A stretch of 64,000 bases of DNA from Ipomoea triloba (lineage: Eukaryota > Streptophyta > Magnoliopsida > Solanales > Convolvulaceae): positions 7,938,493 through 8,002,492 of the forward strand of contig NC_044922.1 of assembly GCF_003576645.1 (NCBI RefSeq), read 5' to 3'. Both the position numbers and the translations under genes were made by a program. The notes beneath the pieces were generated by a model, which worked only from the letters and a program-made list of their open reading frames with translations, did not search any database and was not told the DNA's origin. Positions 41,768 through 51,305 of this stretch are shown in pieces. Positions within the stretch are counted from its first letter, which is position 1. Each line of letters begins with the position of its first letter.

Positions 41768-43581
41768 ACATTTTACTCTCTAAGCACATAAGTCTCCGAG
41801 ATACTTTCTCATGTAAAACAAAGCTTTCGGCAAGTCAAAATGATGGGTGTCTAAGACTGTTGAAACGGGAGAAATCATTTGTGTTATCTACGAAGGATTT
41901 TGGTCAGATGTCATCAACTCAAGAAATATATTCGGGAAATAAAAACCTTTCGTAGATAAACAAGTAAAACAAGGGATCACACTCCTCGCACCTTACGCAA
42001 GCATGCATTTCCAAGGTTTTGGTTCTCCTTCTTATTTAAATAGGGCCTCTAGCCGATCCCACTAGTGGGAACGATGTGCACTAGCTAATCAACTTTCCAT
42101 CCTTATACGCCAAAGCCCAACGTAAATTTAAATGAGGGTAGGGGCATGGACCACTCACCGCTTTTGGCTTAGCGCGGTCCCTCTTTCTTCTCACTTCCTA
42201 GGATAACGTCATCGAGCCACCCGACTTCACATGGAGCTCCATGCTTTTTCGAAGGTCAGTGTAATGGGTGCCCGAATCCTAGCGAAGCGGCTCACCTCAT
42301 CTCTTTTTTTCTCAATTCTTGGGATTTTTTTATGTGAACAACCGACTCTAGATAAAGCTTTTTGCTTACGAAAGACTATGGTTTGAACACAACCCAACGA
42401 ATTAGCTTCCCTCAATTTTTAAACTTTTGGTGATTGGCCTTTTGCCTTTTCGACTTCTCCTCATGGCAACCCCTCATGCCTTTTTCTATTTATGATCAAG
42501 GGTTTTGTTTTCTCATAAGCTTACTAACAGGCTCACCTTTTGCCCCATGCCCTACCAAGGTTAGTTCAATTCCGTGCCTCGCTAGTTTTATCTTTCTCAA
42601 ATTAAAAAGTGCACACTCCAACTTCGAGAGATCCTTGACTAAGGTCCTACGTAAATAACAGGTGAACATCATGCAAGCAGGCAAGAATATAAACTTATTT
42701 GGCTCTAAACACTCTCATGGGTGCGAAAAGTAACTTCCTCAAAGATATTTCGAGAGTAAAAATTTTTGGGCATCCAGTCAAAATTCTCTCTAGATAACAA
42801 AAATAATAACTCTTTTCAAAACTGCAAATGCACCCGCTTATCATTGCCAAGAGCTTCAACTTCTAATACTAAGCATGTAAGCATGTAAAGCACAAAGTGC
42901 GTCCTTTCCACACTTTAAAACAAACATCATCCTCGATGTTTCCATACGATATAGGGTAAAAGAACGAACAGGGATTCTAAGGATAGACAAATAAAGATCC
43001 CTTTCCACACTTTGGAAATTGCTCTGGGATATAGGGTATGCATCAAACAATCCTATTAAACATGGTAAACTCTAATATACGCATACACAAAGCTATAAAG
43101 AAATATTTCCACACTTTAAAAATCAAAACGGGGCTTAAAAATATAAAAGGGATAAGAGGATAAACCAAGTATGCATCCCCCTTTCCACACTCTAGCTTCC
43201 AGCATAGGCCTGCTCCCGTTATAGATGCTCTATAAGAAATGGAGACATAACATACAAAAGGGTTTTTTCGGAGTACTATTCATTTATTATAAGCTGATAG
43301 AGATATAAAAGCAATAAAAACATAAACATAGATAATAAAGCATGTAAATAAGCAGAATTATTTGAATAGAAATGCGAATAAGTAAAGCAGTTGTAAAGTA
43401 AATGACATAAAGCAATAAAAATACGAGTAAAGCAAAGTAAAGAAGTAAAGAAATAAAAGTCGGAACCCCGCGCATAGGGATCCTAATGTTCGAATGGGAC
43501 CATCAACCAAAGTAACCAGTGTCCAGTTGGACTCAGTATCAAATGTCAAGTGTCAAGATCGAGGACAGTTGAGGGAAGGCA
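41768..43581 (-). other. 3' non-coding region of the minus-strand Athila-like element
   Basis: No gene. In minus sense the motif AAAGTGTGGAAA recurs: about 43203-43189 (variant AGAGTGTGGAAAGG), 43118-43106, 43013-43001, 42917-42903, then at the true PPT 41743-41731. A hairpin AAACATC/GATGTTT with loop GAGGAT lies at 42941-42922, equivalent to the plus-strand copy at 21747. Confidence 0.6.
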
Positions 43582-44764
43582 TCAGTTATCACCGAAGGGC
43601 TGGAATTGCCTATCGAATCTAGCTTCGAGCGCAGCAATTCTCCTATCATTTTCCTCCACCGCCCTTCTCATGCGGTTAAGGTCTTCGGTGTGGACATCTT
43701 GTCTTGCAGAGATGGATGTAATGTGGCCTTCCTGCCACGTTCGCTGCTCGCGCCAATAGTTCATCTGTTCATCGTGGAGCTGCCTGTGAAAGGTCTGCGT
43801 CGTATCCCAATCCATGGGAGTAGGGCCTTGCTCCTGCGCAGCATCATCCTCCTCGTTCTCTTCATCATCCTCATCATCATCATCAGAAGCCTCTAGATCA
43901 GGTGCATCATCACCGCCCAACCTCATATGCATGGCAAAGAACTCACCGATAGTGAAAGCAATCATGAAACCTTCATCCTTTTCTCCCATCAACCGGTCCA
44001 TAAGGCCCAACCCGTAACACAATCTCGTAACAAAAGGTCTAATGAACGCCCATGTTGATATCAACCTCATTCTCCATGCAGCACATATAAAACAAATCAT
44101 GTTTGTAGACCTTGTTGCGATTGGTGGTTCTGCCAGAGAGATTTACAGCAAAGGCTAATCTGATAGCCTTTAAAGCATTGCGAGTGATGAGGTTTGCCTT
44201 GAGGTTTGATGAATTATACGGGGCATTGTTGGTGATGCTCCTCCAATACTGCCTAGCAACAGCTTTCGAATCAAAATCCTCCTTAAATTCCCTAAAATAC
44301 GGCATAGAGACGCTCACGGCATCATGGAATCCAAGCGTAACACCCAAAGTGTTGACCGACATGCTATAATGGTTGTCGAATAGTGTGAACGAAATGGACT
44401 CTCTTGCATTGTTGACTTCCTTGCGAATCTCTAAGGTCGCCAAAAATTCATAAGTAACAGGCGCGTAGGTAGGTCCTCTCCACTCAAACAAATGGCGGAG
44501 CTATGTGTGCCTTAGAAGTCCATTCACTTCATTCAAACAACCGAACTCTCTTAAAACATTGTCGTCGAAGTGACGGCCGACGGAAAGCTGCTTCCCCTTA
44601 TATCTATCCACTGATGTAAGCTGGATGGGTGTCAAGTTTCTTAATGACCTCGACCCACGCTCCTAGGGAGCTTGTTGAACTGTAGCTTGCTGCCGTGTTC
44701 GCGACTTGCTTGATTCACCATGATCGTACTTTGTTTTCTTTGCGATTTCCTTTGATCGTCCCAT
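43582..44764 (-). pseudogene. Athila ORF1-like protein (minus-strand relative of 19919-21193)
   Basis: The ATG at 44764 (MGRSKEIAKK) lies one base after a predicted splice acceptor. A stop occurs near 44668, then the frame continues through YEFLATLEIRKEV, SISFTLFDNHYSMSVNTLGVTLGF and AVARQYWRSI, the same signature segments as the plus-strand copy (KFRLFNQDHNIS, LGVLLGFYNE, IPRKYWSMI). A frameshift near 44045 leads into FIRPFVTRLCYGLGLMD and an acidic linker (DDDDEDDEENEEDD) ending in a coiled coil (NRMRRAVEENDRRIAALEARF). The two copies are clearly diverged, so the family is old or diverse. No transmembrane helix. Confidence 0.75.
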
Positions 44765-44765
44765 C

Positions 44766-45462
44766 CTACAAATTTTAGAAATTAACATTCATGGTAATTG
44801 GTTTCGAATAAATATCTTTCAAATAAGTCACCATTGCATTTGTGTAAAATTCTTTGTCAAGATAATGGATTTCAAACATATAGGGCTAAGAATTTTCGAA
44901 AATTTTGCCATAGTTTCCCTTATATTTTGGACAATTCTAGCATAAGAATATCAACAATATCATTCCATTATCACACACATGCATTATTTCATCATAGGAT
45001 AGTTCAATTTGATAGTCAAATAAGAAATCAACTATAAAAGTCAAGAACTTCAAAAAGTCAACTTCATCTTCTTCCCCAAATTCAAAAATTAGGGTTTGAA
45101 ATTGAAAATTCAATTTGGGCAATGTAGCATGTGAAAAGTCAAATTGATGGCATATAATAGTTCTACAACAAGTTTACACATCAATTCAAGCATCAATTTC
45201 ATAATTTAAACAAGAAATCTAACAAACCCATTTGTTCATCAATGGTGTTCACACTTAAAGCTCAAAAATACATAACAATCCATCAATGTAATCATCAATA
45301 ATGAAAGAAAACATCAAAGGATAGTTCTATGAAGCATTATAAACCAATTTAAACATTCAAAACATTCAAAATCATGCAAGGGAATGTAGAACAAATTTCA
45401 CATTCAAGCTCTTCCATACTCATGAATATTCAAGGATAAATAGTTAAAAGATGAGAAATTAC
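44766..45462 (-). other. Predicted 5' intron (minus strand)
   Basis: Minus sense donor ATCAAG|GTAATTTC at 45462 and acceptor AAATTTGTAG|G at 44766, 697 bp, T-rich. It mirrors the plus-strand intron 19298-19913. Confidence 0.5.
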
Positions 45463-45635
45463 CTTGATGGAGATGTTTTTGATCTTCTTTGAAGTAAAAA
45501 TAGAATAGATTTTCAAACCTTGAGTATAGGATTCACCTTGCGTGGAGAAGAGAAAAGGAAATAGGGTTTTTGGAGCAAAGTGGCGTGGAATGGCCGAAGG
45601 GGGGGGGGGGTTAAATCCGTAGGAGAGCTTCCACG

Positions 45636-45770
45636 CCGGTCACACTCGTGTGAGCGTGCGTGGGAGCTTACTGCCTCGCTCCCACGCATGGCTACATGCG
45701 TGTGAGCGTGAGTGGGAGGCTACTGCCTCGTTCCCACGCACGGCTTCACGCGTTTGAGCCCACGTGTCAG
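45636..45770 (-). promoter_or_regulatory. Internal CGCG-palindrome cluster (minus-strand copy)
   Basis: Degenerate units CACACTCGTGTGAG (about 45641), CTACATGCGTGTGAG (about 45692) and TTCACGCGTTTGAG (ACGCGT at 45748), with CCCACGC/GCGTGGG arms. It precedes the exon 1-intron-ORF1 unit in minus sense, as at 18995-19120. A poly-G run at about 45599-45610 sits where the TATA would be. Confidence 0.5.
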
Positions 45771-45959
45771 TCCTCTGCACTATTTTCTTCCGGTTTTGGT
45801 CTTTCCCTTCATACCTATGTCCGAAATAAGCCTTTCCAAAGCAATTTTTAGCCTGGACTCCTACAAGTTAGTCCTCAAAACACGGTTCTCTTTGATTGTA
45901 GCAATTTATTAGAACAAAAACATAAAAACGAAAGCATAAAAACAATGTAAAAGCATATT

Positions 45960-46558
45960 ATTAAAACCTTGGGTTGCCTCCCAAGTAGCGCCACAGTTTA
46001 CGTCATTGACTAGACGCATCATACCTTGGTCAAAAATCATCCATATTCCTTGGTAGTGGGTATGAAGCGTTTTGGTACCCACGTGTTCTTCCATGTAAGC
46101 TTATCATTCCTCCACTTCGGTTTTGGTTTCTTCTTCGTCTTAACCTTTGCCCTTTCATCTTCATCAGTTCCTTCTTTCACTTTTTCCTTTTTATCATTTA
46201 TGGCTTGTCCATTAATTCTCAGGGTTATTTCACCTGAACTCACGTCTATTTGTGCATGACAAGTAGCCAGAAATGGTCTTCCAAGAATTAAGGATTCATG
46301 AGGTTCATTGTCACCCATCTTGCAAACAACAAAATCGACAGGCACAAGAAATTTTCCTATTCTTACTAAAACATCTTCCGCTAAGCCTTCAGGATACCAT
46401 GTGGTTTCGTCAGCTAAACGTAGAGTCAGCCTCGTCGGTTTCAAGCATGGTAAGTTCAATTTTTCGAAAAGGTTTGAAGACATGACATTGATAGAAGCAC
46501 CAAGGTCGGCAAGAGCATTTTGAGGTTCCATGTTCTGTATAGAACAAGGAATCAACAA
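45960..46558 (-). pseudogene. Athila-like gypsy protease
   Basis: The minus-strand frame 46558-46037 contains NALADLGASINVMSSNLFEKL (aspartic protease with DLGAS in the active site, as in Athila-type elements) and ESLILGRPFLATCHAQIDV. It ends with a Lys-rich tail and WVPKRFIPTTKEYG. There is no RT, RNase H or integrase downstream: the frame is followed by the GGGAGGCAACCC word (45990-45973) and then the internal palindrome block. The element is therefore gag-protease-only plus ORF1. Confidence 0.8.
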
Positions 46559-46615
46559 AGCTCCATGGTCGCCCTTCTTTCTGGGGTAACCCTCAGTTAA
46601 ACAGTTAAACTTGGC

Positions 46616-47760
46616 TTAAGCAAGTAAAATTATCACTACTGTCATCTTCAAATAACTCAAGGCATTCTTTGTTTTGAAAAATTTTCGGATAAAAGCATCG
46701 ATTGTACCTTCTCGAGCCGCTTCTTTTGATCTTTTGATTTTGTCATGTTTTAGCTCCTTTTCTTTTGGGCATACTTCCGAAGTGGTTTTCTCCTTGTTTT
46801 CCTTCATTGAGATTGTGCACGAACCGCTCGCATTCTTTAGTTCAAAAGTGGGACTACAAGAGGTAGTCTCGTTTCTCTTGTCTTCTACCTTACATTGGCA
46901 TATTCCGCAAATGGCATCCATTGGATCACATTTCACATGTTCTTCTTCCTAGGCATCAATGGCATTGACTCTCTCTTTCGGATTGTTCTCAGTGTTACTT
47001 GGGAGTTGTCCGTAGTGTTTATCAGACATCATCTTAAACATTTGAGAAATTTGATTCTCAATTGTCTTAAGTGTAGCTTTAGACTCTTGTCTAAGACTAG
47101 AAATTTCTTGTCGAATCTCTTGAGTAATCTCTTGTTTTAGTTTTGCTCGATCATTTTTGAGTTTCATGATCGTCCTTGTAAGCCTTTCATCTACTTCACG
47201 GATGTCATCCCTTGTTTGTTGAGTAAAGTCAAGTTGAGAGTTGTATTGTTGCCTGAACTGGGTCATTTGATTTCCATGTCCTTGGTTTTGATTGTACATC
47301 AGTCTGTTCTTATCATTCTATCCATATGCAGGCTTGTTTCCATAGTTGTATTGTCCTCTCGCTTGATATCCATCATTGTTGCTATTGTTCCAACCCTCTC
47401 CCTGTTTCTAATTGTTGTTCGATCTTTGGTTTTGTCCATAAGTATTGAAATTGGAGTTCCTTTGGTAATCTACTGCCTCGACTTGCTCAGATGCAGACGG
47501 AGAAGTGCAAATATTTATATCATGAGGTTCTCCATAGATGTTACAGTAAAGTGCCAAAGCCATGCAGGGCTTGGGTTTTCCTTCCATGCTTTCTACCATA
47601 GCTTGTAGCTTTTTGATTTCGTGATTCATTGCTTCTATTTTTGCCTCACTTGCCACACGATTATCAACTTCATATATGCCTCCATGATCTCCTCTCCGGT
47701 CATACCAACAAGATGCATTTTTAGATATTCTCTCGATCAGTTCTTCAGCTTCTTGTAAGG
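46616..47760 (-). pseudogene. gag: Athila-like gypsy gag, C-terminal part (broken)
   Basis: From 47760 downward: LQEAEELIERISKNASCWYDRRG, EAMNHEIKKLQAMVE, and a knuckle-like CMALALYCNIYG region with damaged Cys spacing. Next, in another frame (47299-46949), is a long coiled coil with NDRAKLKQEITQEIRQEIS and ENQISQMF, then 46936-46616, rich in Lys/Glu/Ser. The order matches Athila gag between the nucleocapsid-adjacent region and protease. The N-terminal direction is interrupted by the insertion of the element at 47761-55040 and resumes at 55041-55090. Confidence 0.72.
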
Positions 47761-48871
47761 TGATATCTGCTATTTTGTACAATTATTCACCCCTTATTCT
47801 AGTTGTTTTGAATGTTATTTTCTGTATCCTAGTGAAATTGGGAATTGTTTGTGTGTTATATTGTCCAAGTGCTGAATTATCTACAAGGAACAACAAAAGA
47901 AGAATATTGGAACATTTTGGACAAGTTCTGGAAGAAAAGGGAATTACAAGAAAGAATACAAGTTGGAAAAGAATTGGAAGATGCCTAATGGGCCAAGGCC
48001 CATCTACCTCCTATATATTTTACCTATTCTCTACAATTGAAGGAGGTTCCCCTTACAGAGTTATGAACCCTAGCTTTTAGTTTATATTTCCCCAGCATAG
48101 TTTAGACTAGTTTTACATTAGATTATTTTATTTCAAGTTTGGAATCTTGGATTGAAGTTGGATTTGTTATTTATCAGTTAAGTTTCTCTTCCCTTTATAT
48201 TTCTTGCAATGTTTATCTTTAATTCTTGATTTGTTGTGTTTACTCTCATCATGAGGGAGTAATTCGCTTATGGGTTTGGATTAGGGATTCATTGTTAATC
48301 TTGATGTTTGGTTTATGATTAATTGCATAAAGGAATTGAATCTTTTGCCTAGGGTTTATGTTGATTTGGGGATTTCTTTGCACTAGTTATTGGTTTGTGG
48401 CCAGAATTAATTGCTAGTCTAGGAGAGGGATTCATTACAACGAAAGTTGGATGCAAACCTCGAGCCTTACCAATTTCAACCTAATTTTCCTGCTATGAAA
48501 GTAGAGGTAATTTTGGGGGCTTACAATGCTTAGGTGTTTAAGGTTATAATTGATGCATCACGACAGTGGGGCAATTTTAGTCTAATTCTCTTATTGATTA
48601 CGAAAGTAGCTGAGTAGAATTCTTTTGTGCATTGCCCATATATCCCTTGGTTAATTATTCTTTCCCTAATCCTGAGTTGGTTGGAACATCAAGATTACAA
48701 TCCCCCTAATCTGGCCCATACCTTTACCATATAGTTTTCACCCTAATCAATTGCTTTCTTTTACATCATATACTTTAGTGTCTGGTAATTCACACAGTTT
48801 CGTGCCATAACACCAATCCTCAGCGGAACGACATTACACCCTTCTTTTACACTCATCATTTGTGCTCATCA
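47761..48871 (+). mobile_element. Element C 5' LTR
   Basis: 1111 bp. A TATA (CTATATATTTTA) near 48011 is preceded by the palindrome ATGGGCCAAGGCCCAT (about 47989-48004), which carries two inverted TGGGCC words of the kind bound by TCP factors. It lacks a 32-bp segment present in the 3' LTR (about 54906-54937). Confidence 0.9.
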
Positions 48872-48876
48872 CATTT

Positions 48877-48894
48877 TGGCGCCGTTGCCGGGGA
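48877..48894 (+). other. Primer-binding site for tRNA-Asp(GUC)
   Basis: TGGCGCCGTTGCCGGGGA, an 18-nt perfect complement of the plant tRNA-Asp 3' end, starting 5 bp after the 5' LTR. Confidence 0.92.
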
Positions 48895-49066
48895 TTGGTT
48901 TATTTGGTTTTGACTGTGTGATTAATTTCTTACTAGCATTAGAGTTAGTGAATTTTAGGAGATCAAGTTTTTATCACAAAAAAATAATAATAATAATAAC
49001 AAAAAAAAAATTGTTGCTAATGTGCTTGCAAGTCTATATCTTTTGATTTGATTGAAAGGGATTGCC

Positions 49067-49870
49067 ATGATGGATCAAGGTGGATACTACGATTGTCAAT
49101 CTTATGAGGGCAACCAACATGATGGATATGGAAATCTTTTCCCAACTCAAGCCCCACCTCATACCCATTACTATGATGCTCAATCCCAAACTTTCCATCC
49201 ACCACAATTCCACCCCCAAAACTCATACTCTCAATACACTCCAAACTACCAACATCCATACCCACAACCTTCACAAGATTTCAATCCACACTACCAAAAT
49301 CCTTACCCACCACATCCTCAGAAGTACCAATCTTTCCCTCAAGAGTTTGGTGCCAATATGAATAAAGAAGTTTTTCAAGGAGGTGCACCACCAAGGTTCA
49401 TGCCACAACCTCTTTGGTGTGCCATATGTGGAGGATCACATGAAGCCGAAAGATGCTACATCTTTGATCCCAACTTTCGATATCCAGGCCAAGTTCAAGT
49501 ACCTGTACATCAAGAACATCAAAAGCCATTTTATCAAAAACCTGCACAAGCAAGCAAACCAATTGATGAGGAAACCTTAGCAATAGCTAGGCGTTGGGGA
49601 GTCACTATTGTACCTGATGATGACACTGAGGATGGTGGATATCCCATGAGACAAAGTGAGGAAAAACATGCCAATGATCAATGGGAACCTTAAGAGCCAT
49701 TCTATCAAGGACCTCCACAAGCAAGCCAACCTATTGATGAGGAGATGATGAGGTCCATGATGTATAACTTAATCATTCAAATGAACATGTTACAAGCTCA
49801 AGTGGAAGATCTTAAGGCTCAAAGAACAGGCTTGACAACTCAAGAACCCATTCAAGGTTCAGTTTCCTAA
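49067..49870 (+). pseudogene. gag: Gag-like ORF of element C with one nonsense codon
   Basis: ATGATG at 49067-49072. The N-terminal ~110 residues are Tyr/Pro/Gln/His-rich low complexity. At about residues 125-140 is a zinc-knuckle-like CAICGGSHEAERC (C-x2-C-x4-H-x4-C), suggesting nucleic-acid binding. The TAA at 49691 falls in frame, and the frame continues to 49868-49870 with a repeated segment: QKPAQASKPIDEE before and QGPPQASQPIDEE after the stop. A C-to-T change (CAA to TAA) would explain it. A short coiled coil (MNMLQAQVEDLKAQ) ends the protein. It is related in style to the gag-like frame at 17085. Confidence 0.7.
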
Positions 49871-51267
49871 CTCGATTTTTTAATTTCTCTCTCTATTAGT
49901 TTTGAATTTGTGCTTCATTATTGATTTTATTCTTTGTATCCCCTCTATTGTGCTTAATTGTTTGTCCATCGAGGACGATGTCCAAGTTTTAGTGTGGGGG
50001 GGGGGGTGGTATTTCTGGTTTGAAAATAAAATTTTTGGTGAACTTTGCTTGAAGGACTCAATGTGCAACACTGTGGATAGTCTATTTTCTTTGCTTTGTG
50101 GCTGTGACCATTCTCCTCTTTGCTGGTTGGTGGTTTGTTTTGGTGGTACTTGTGCAGCCTAGCTTGTCAAGGATGATTCAAGGTTGAGCTTGTGTTTAAT
50201 TCAGTCTCTTGCCAATAGTTGGGTTAACCTTTAACATAAATGTTCCCCCTGTGTGTTATGCATTGCTAGTGATGGCTTATGTGGAATTCCGGTGATATTT
50301 GTTCTGTCATAACTTGTCTCAGTGCTCTCATAGTGAAGTTTAGAATTTGCATGCTTTGAAGTGATTTAGGCCATTGTTGTTAGCCCAAGCCGTTAAACCT
50401 ACCTTGTGTTACATATTTTCCCTAGTTGTCCCCTTTGAGCCTTGTTCTTGTTTAATAAGTGCAAAAGCACTTAACCCCATTCTTTGTTTTGTTTTTCTTG
50501 TTTAGCCATATTATTTAGCCCTTAGCCCTTAGCCATATATTTCCATTCACCCATAGAGAGAATGTAGCATTTGTTCTATAATTTAGAGGAGATTTCCCTA
50601 TTTGAGCTTACTTTTGATAGAGTTATTCATGTTATCTTTGTTCTAGTGTGGGGGTGTGGTGAAGGAATTGATTGGTTGGTTTGAATTGAAATAAAGAAAG
50701 TGGTTGTTGGTTGAAAGAAAATTGAAAAGAAAAAGAAAAAAAGTGAAGAAAAAAGTTTGTGAAAAGAAAGAAAAAGAATGATGAATAAAAGTGCAAGTCA
50801 GGATGAATAATTGTCTTCACCCCCACTAGTTTAGAATACTCTTGTGTTTTTAATTATGTTTTGCTCTCTTGATTGTGAATAGGTGTGAAATTCTCTCTCG
50901 TTTGTTTATTTTTCTATATCCTTTCTTTGTTTAGCCACTCACCCTTAGCCCCATTACAAGCCAAATAAAGTCCTATTTGATCTTAGCATGCAGTTTTAGA
51001 GTGATCTATGTGAGTATGAAGGGCATGCCTATGGGAGTTCATCTTAAGCCAAGTCCTGCATAATCTTAACTGAGTACATGTGCATACAGGGTTTAATCTA
51101 CCTAATTTCGGGTGCTCGGTTATTGGCCTGAGAGTGGAACTCACTTGTGATTCTAAGATGATTCTTGAAGCAGGTTAGGTTGTACAAGTTGGTTGGTGGT
51201 ATGTTCGGTTGAGCAGGAAGGTAGTGTGATCAGTTGCAGTGCATGGAGGGTGGATTATCCTAGGTAA
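49871..51267 (+). other. Element C non-coding internal region
   Basis: No gene. It contains an internal GAGGAC hairpin with a short CATC/GATG stem (49967-49980) followed by TTTTAGTGTGGGGGGGGGG, a second PPT-like TCTAGTGTGGGGGTGTGG at 50643-50660, and a purine-rich stretch at about 50690-50785. Confidence 0.6.
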
Positions 51268-51305
51268 TTGCTTGAGGACAAGCAAAAGTTCTAGTGTGGG
51301 GGAGT
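51268..51305 (+). other. GAGGAC-loop hairpin and PPT before the 3' LTR of element C
   Basis: A 6-bp stem TTGCTT/AAGCAA with loop GAGGAC (51268-51285), then exactly 20 nt containing TAGTGTGGGGGAG, then the LTR at 51306. Confidence 0.85.

Noticed and set aside
43814..44017. Ser-run open frame on the plus strand
   Set aside because: Antisense shadow of the acidic Asp/Glu linker in the ORF1-like gene.
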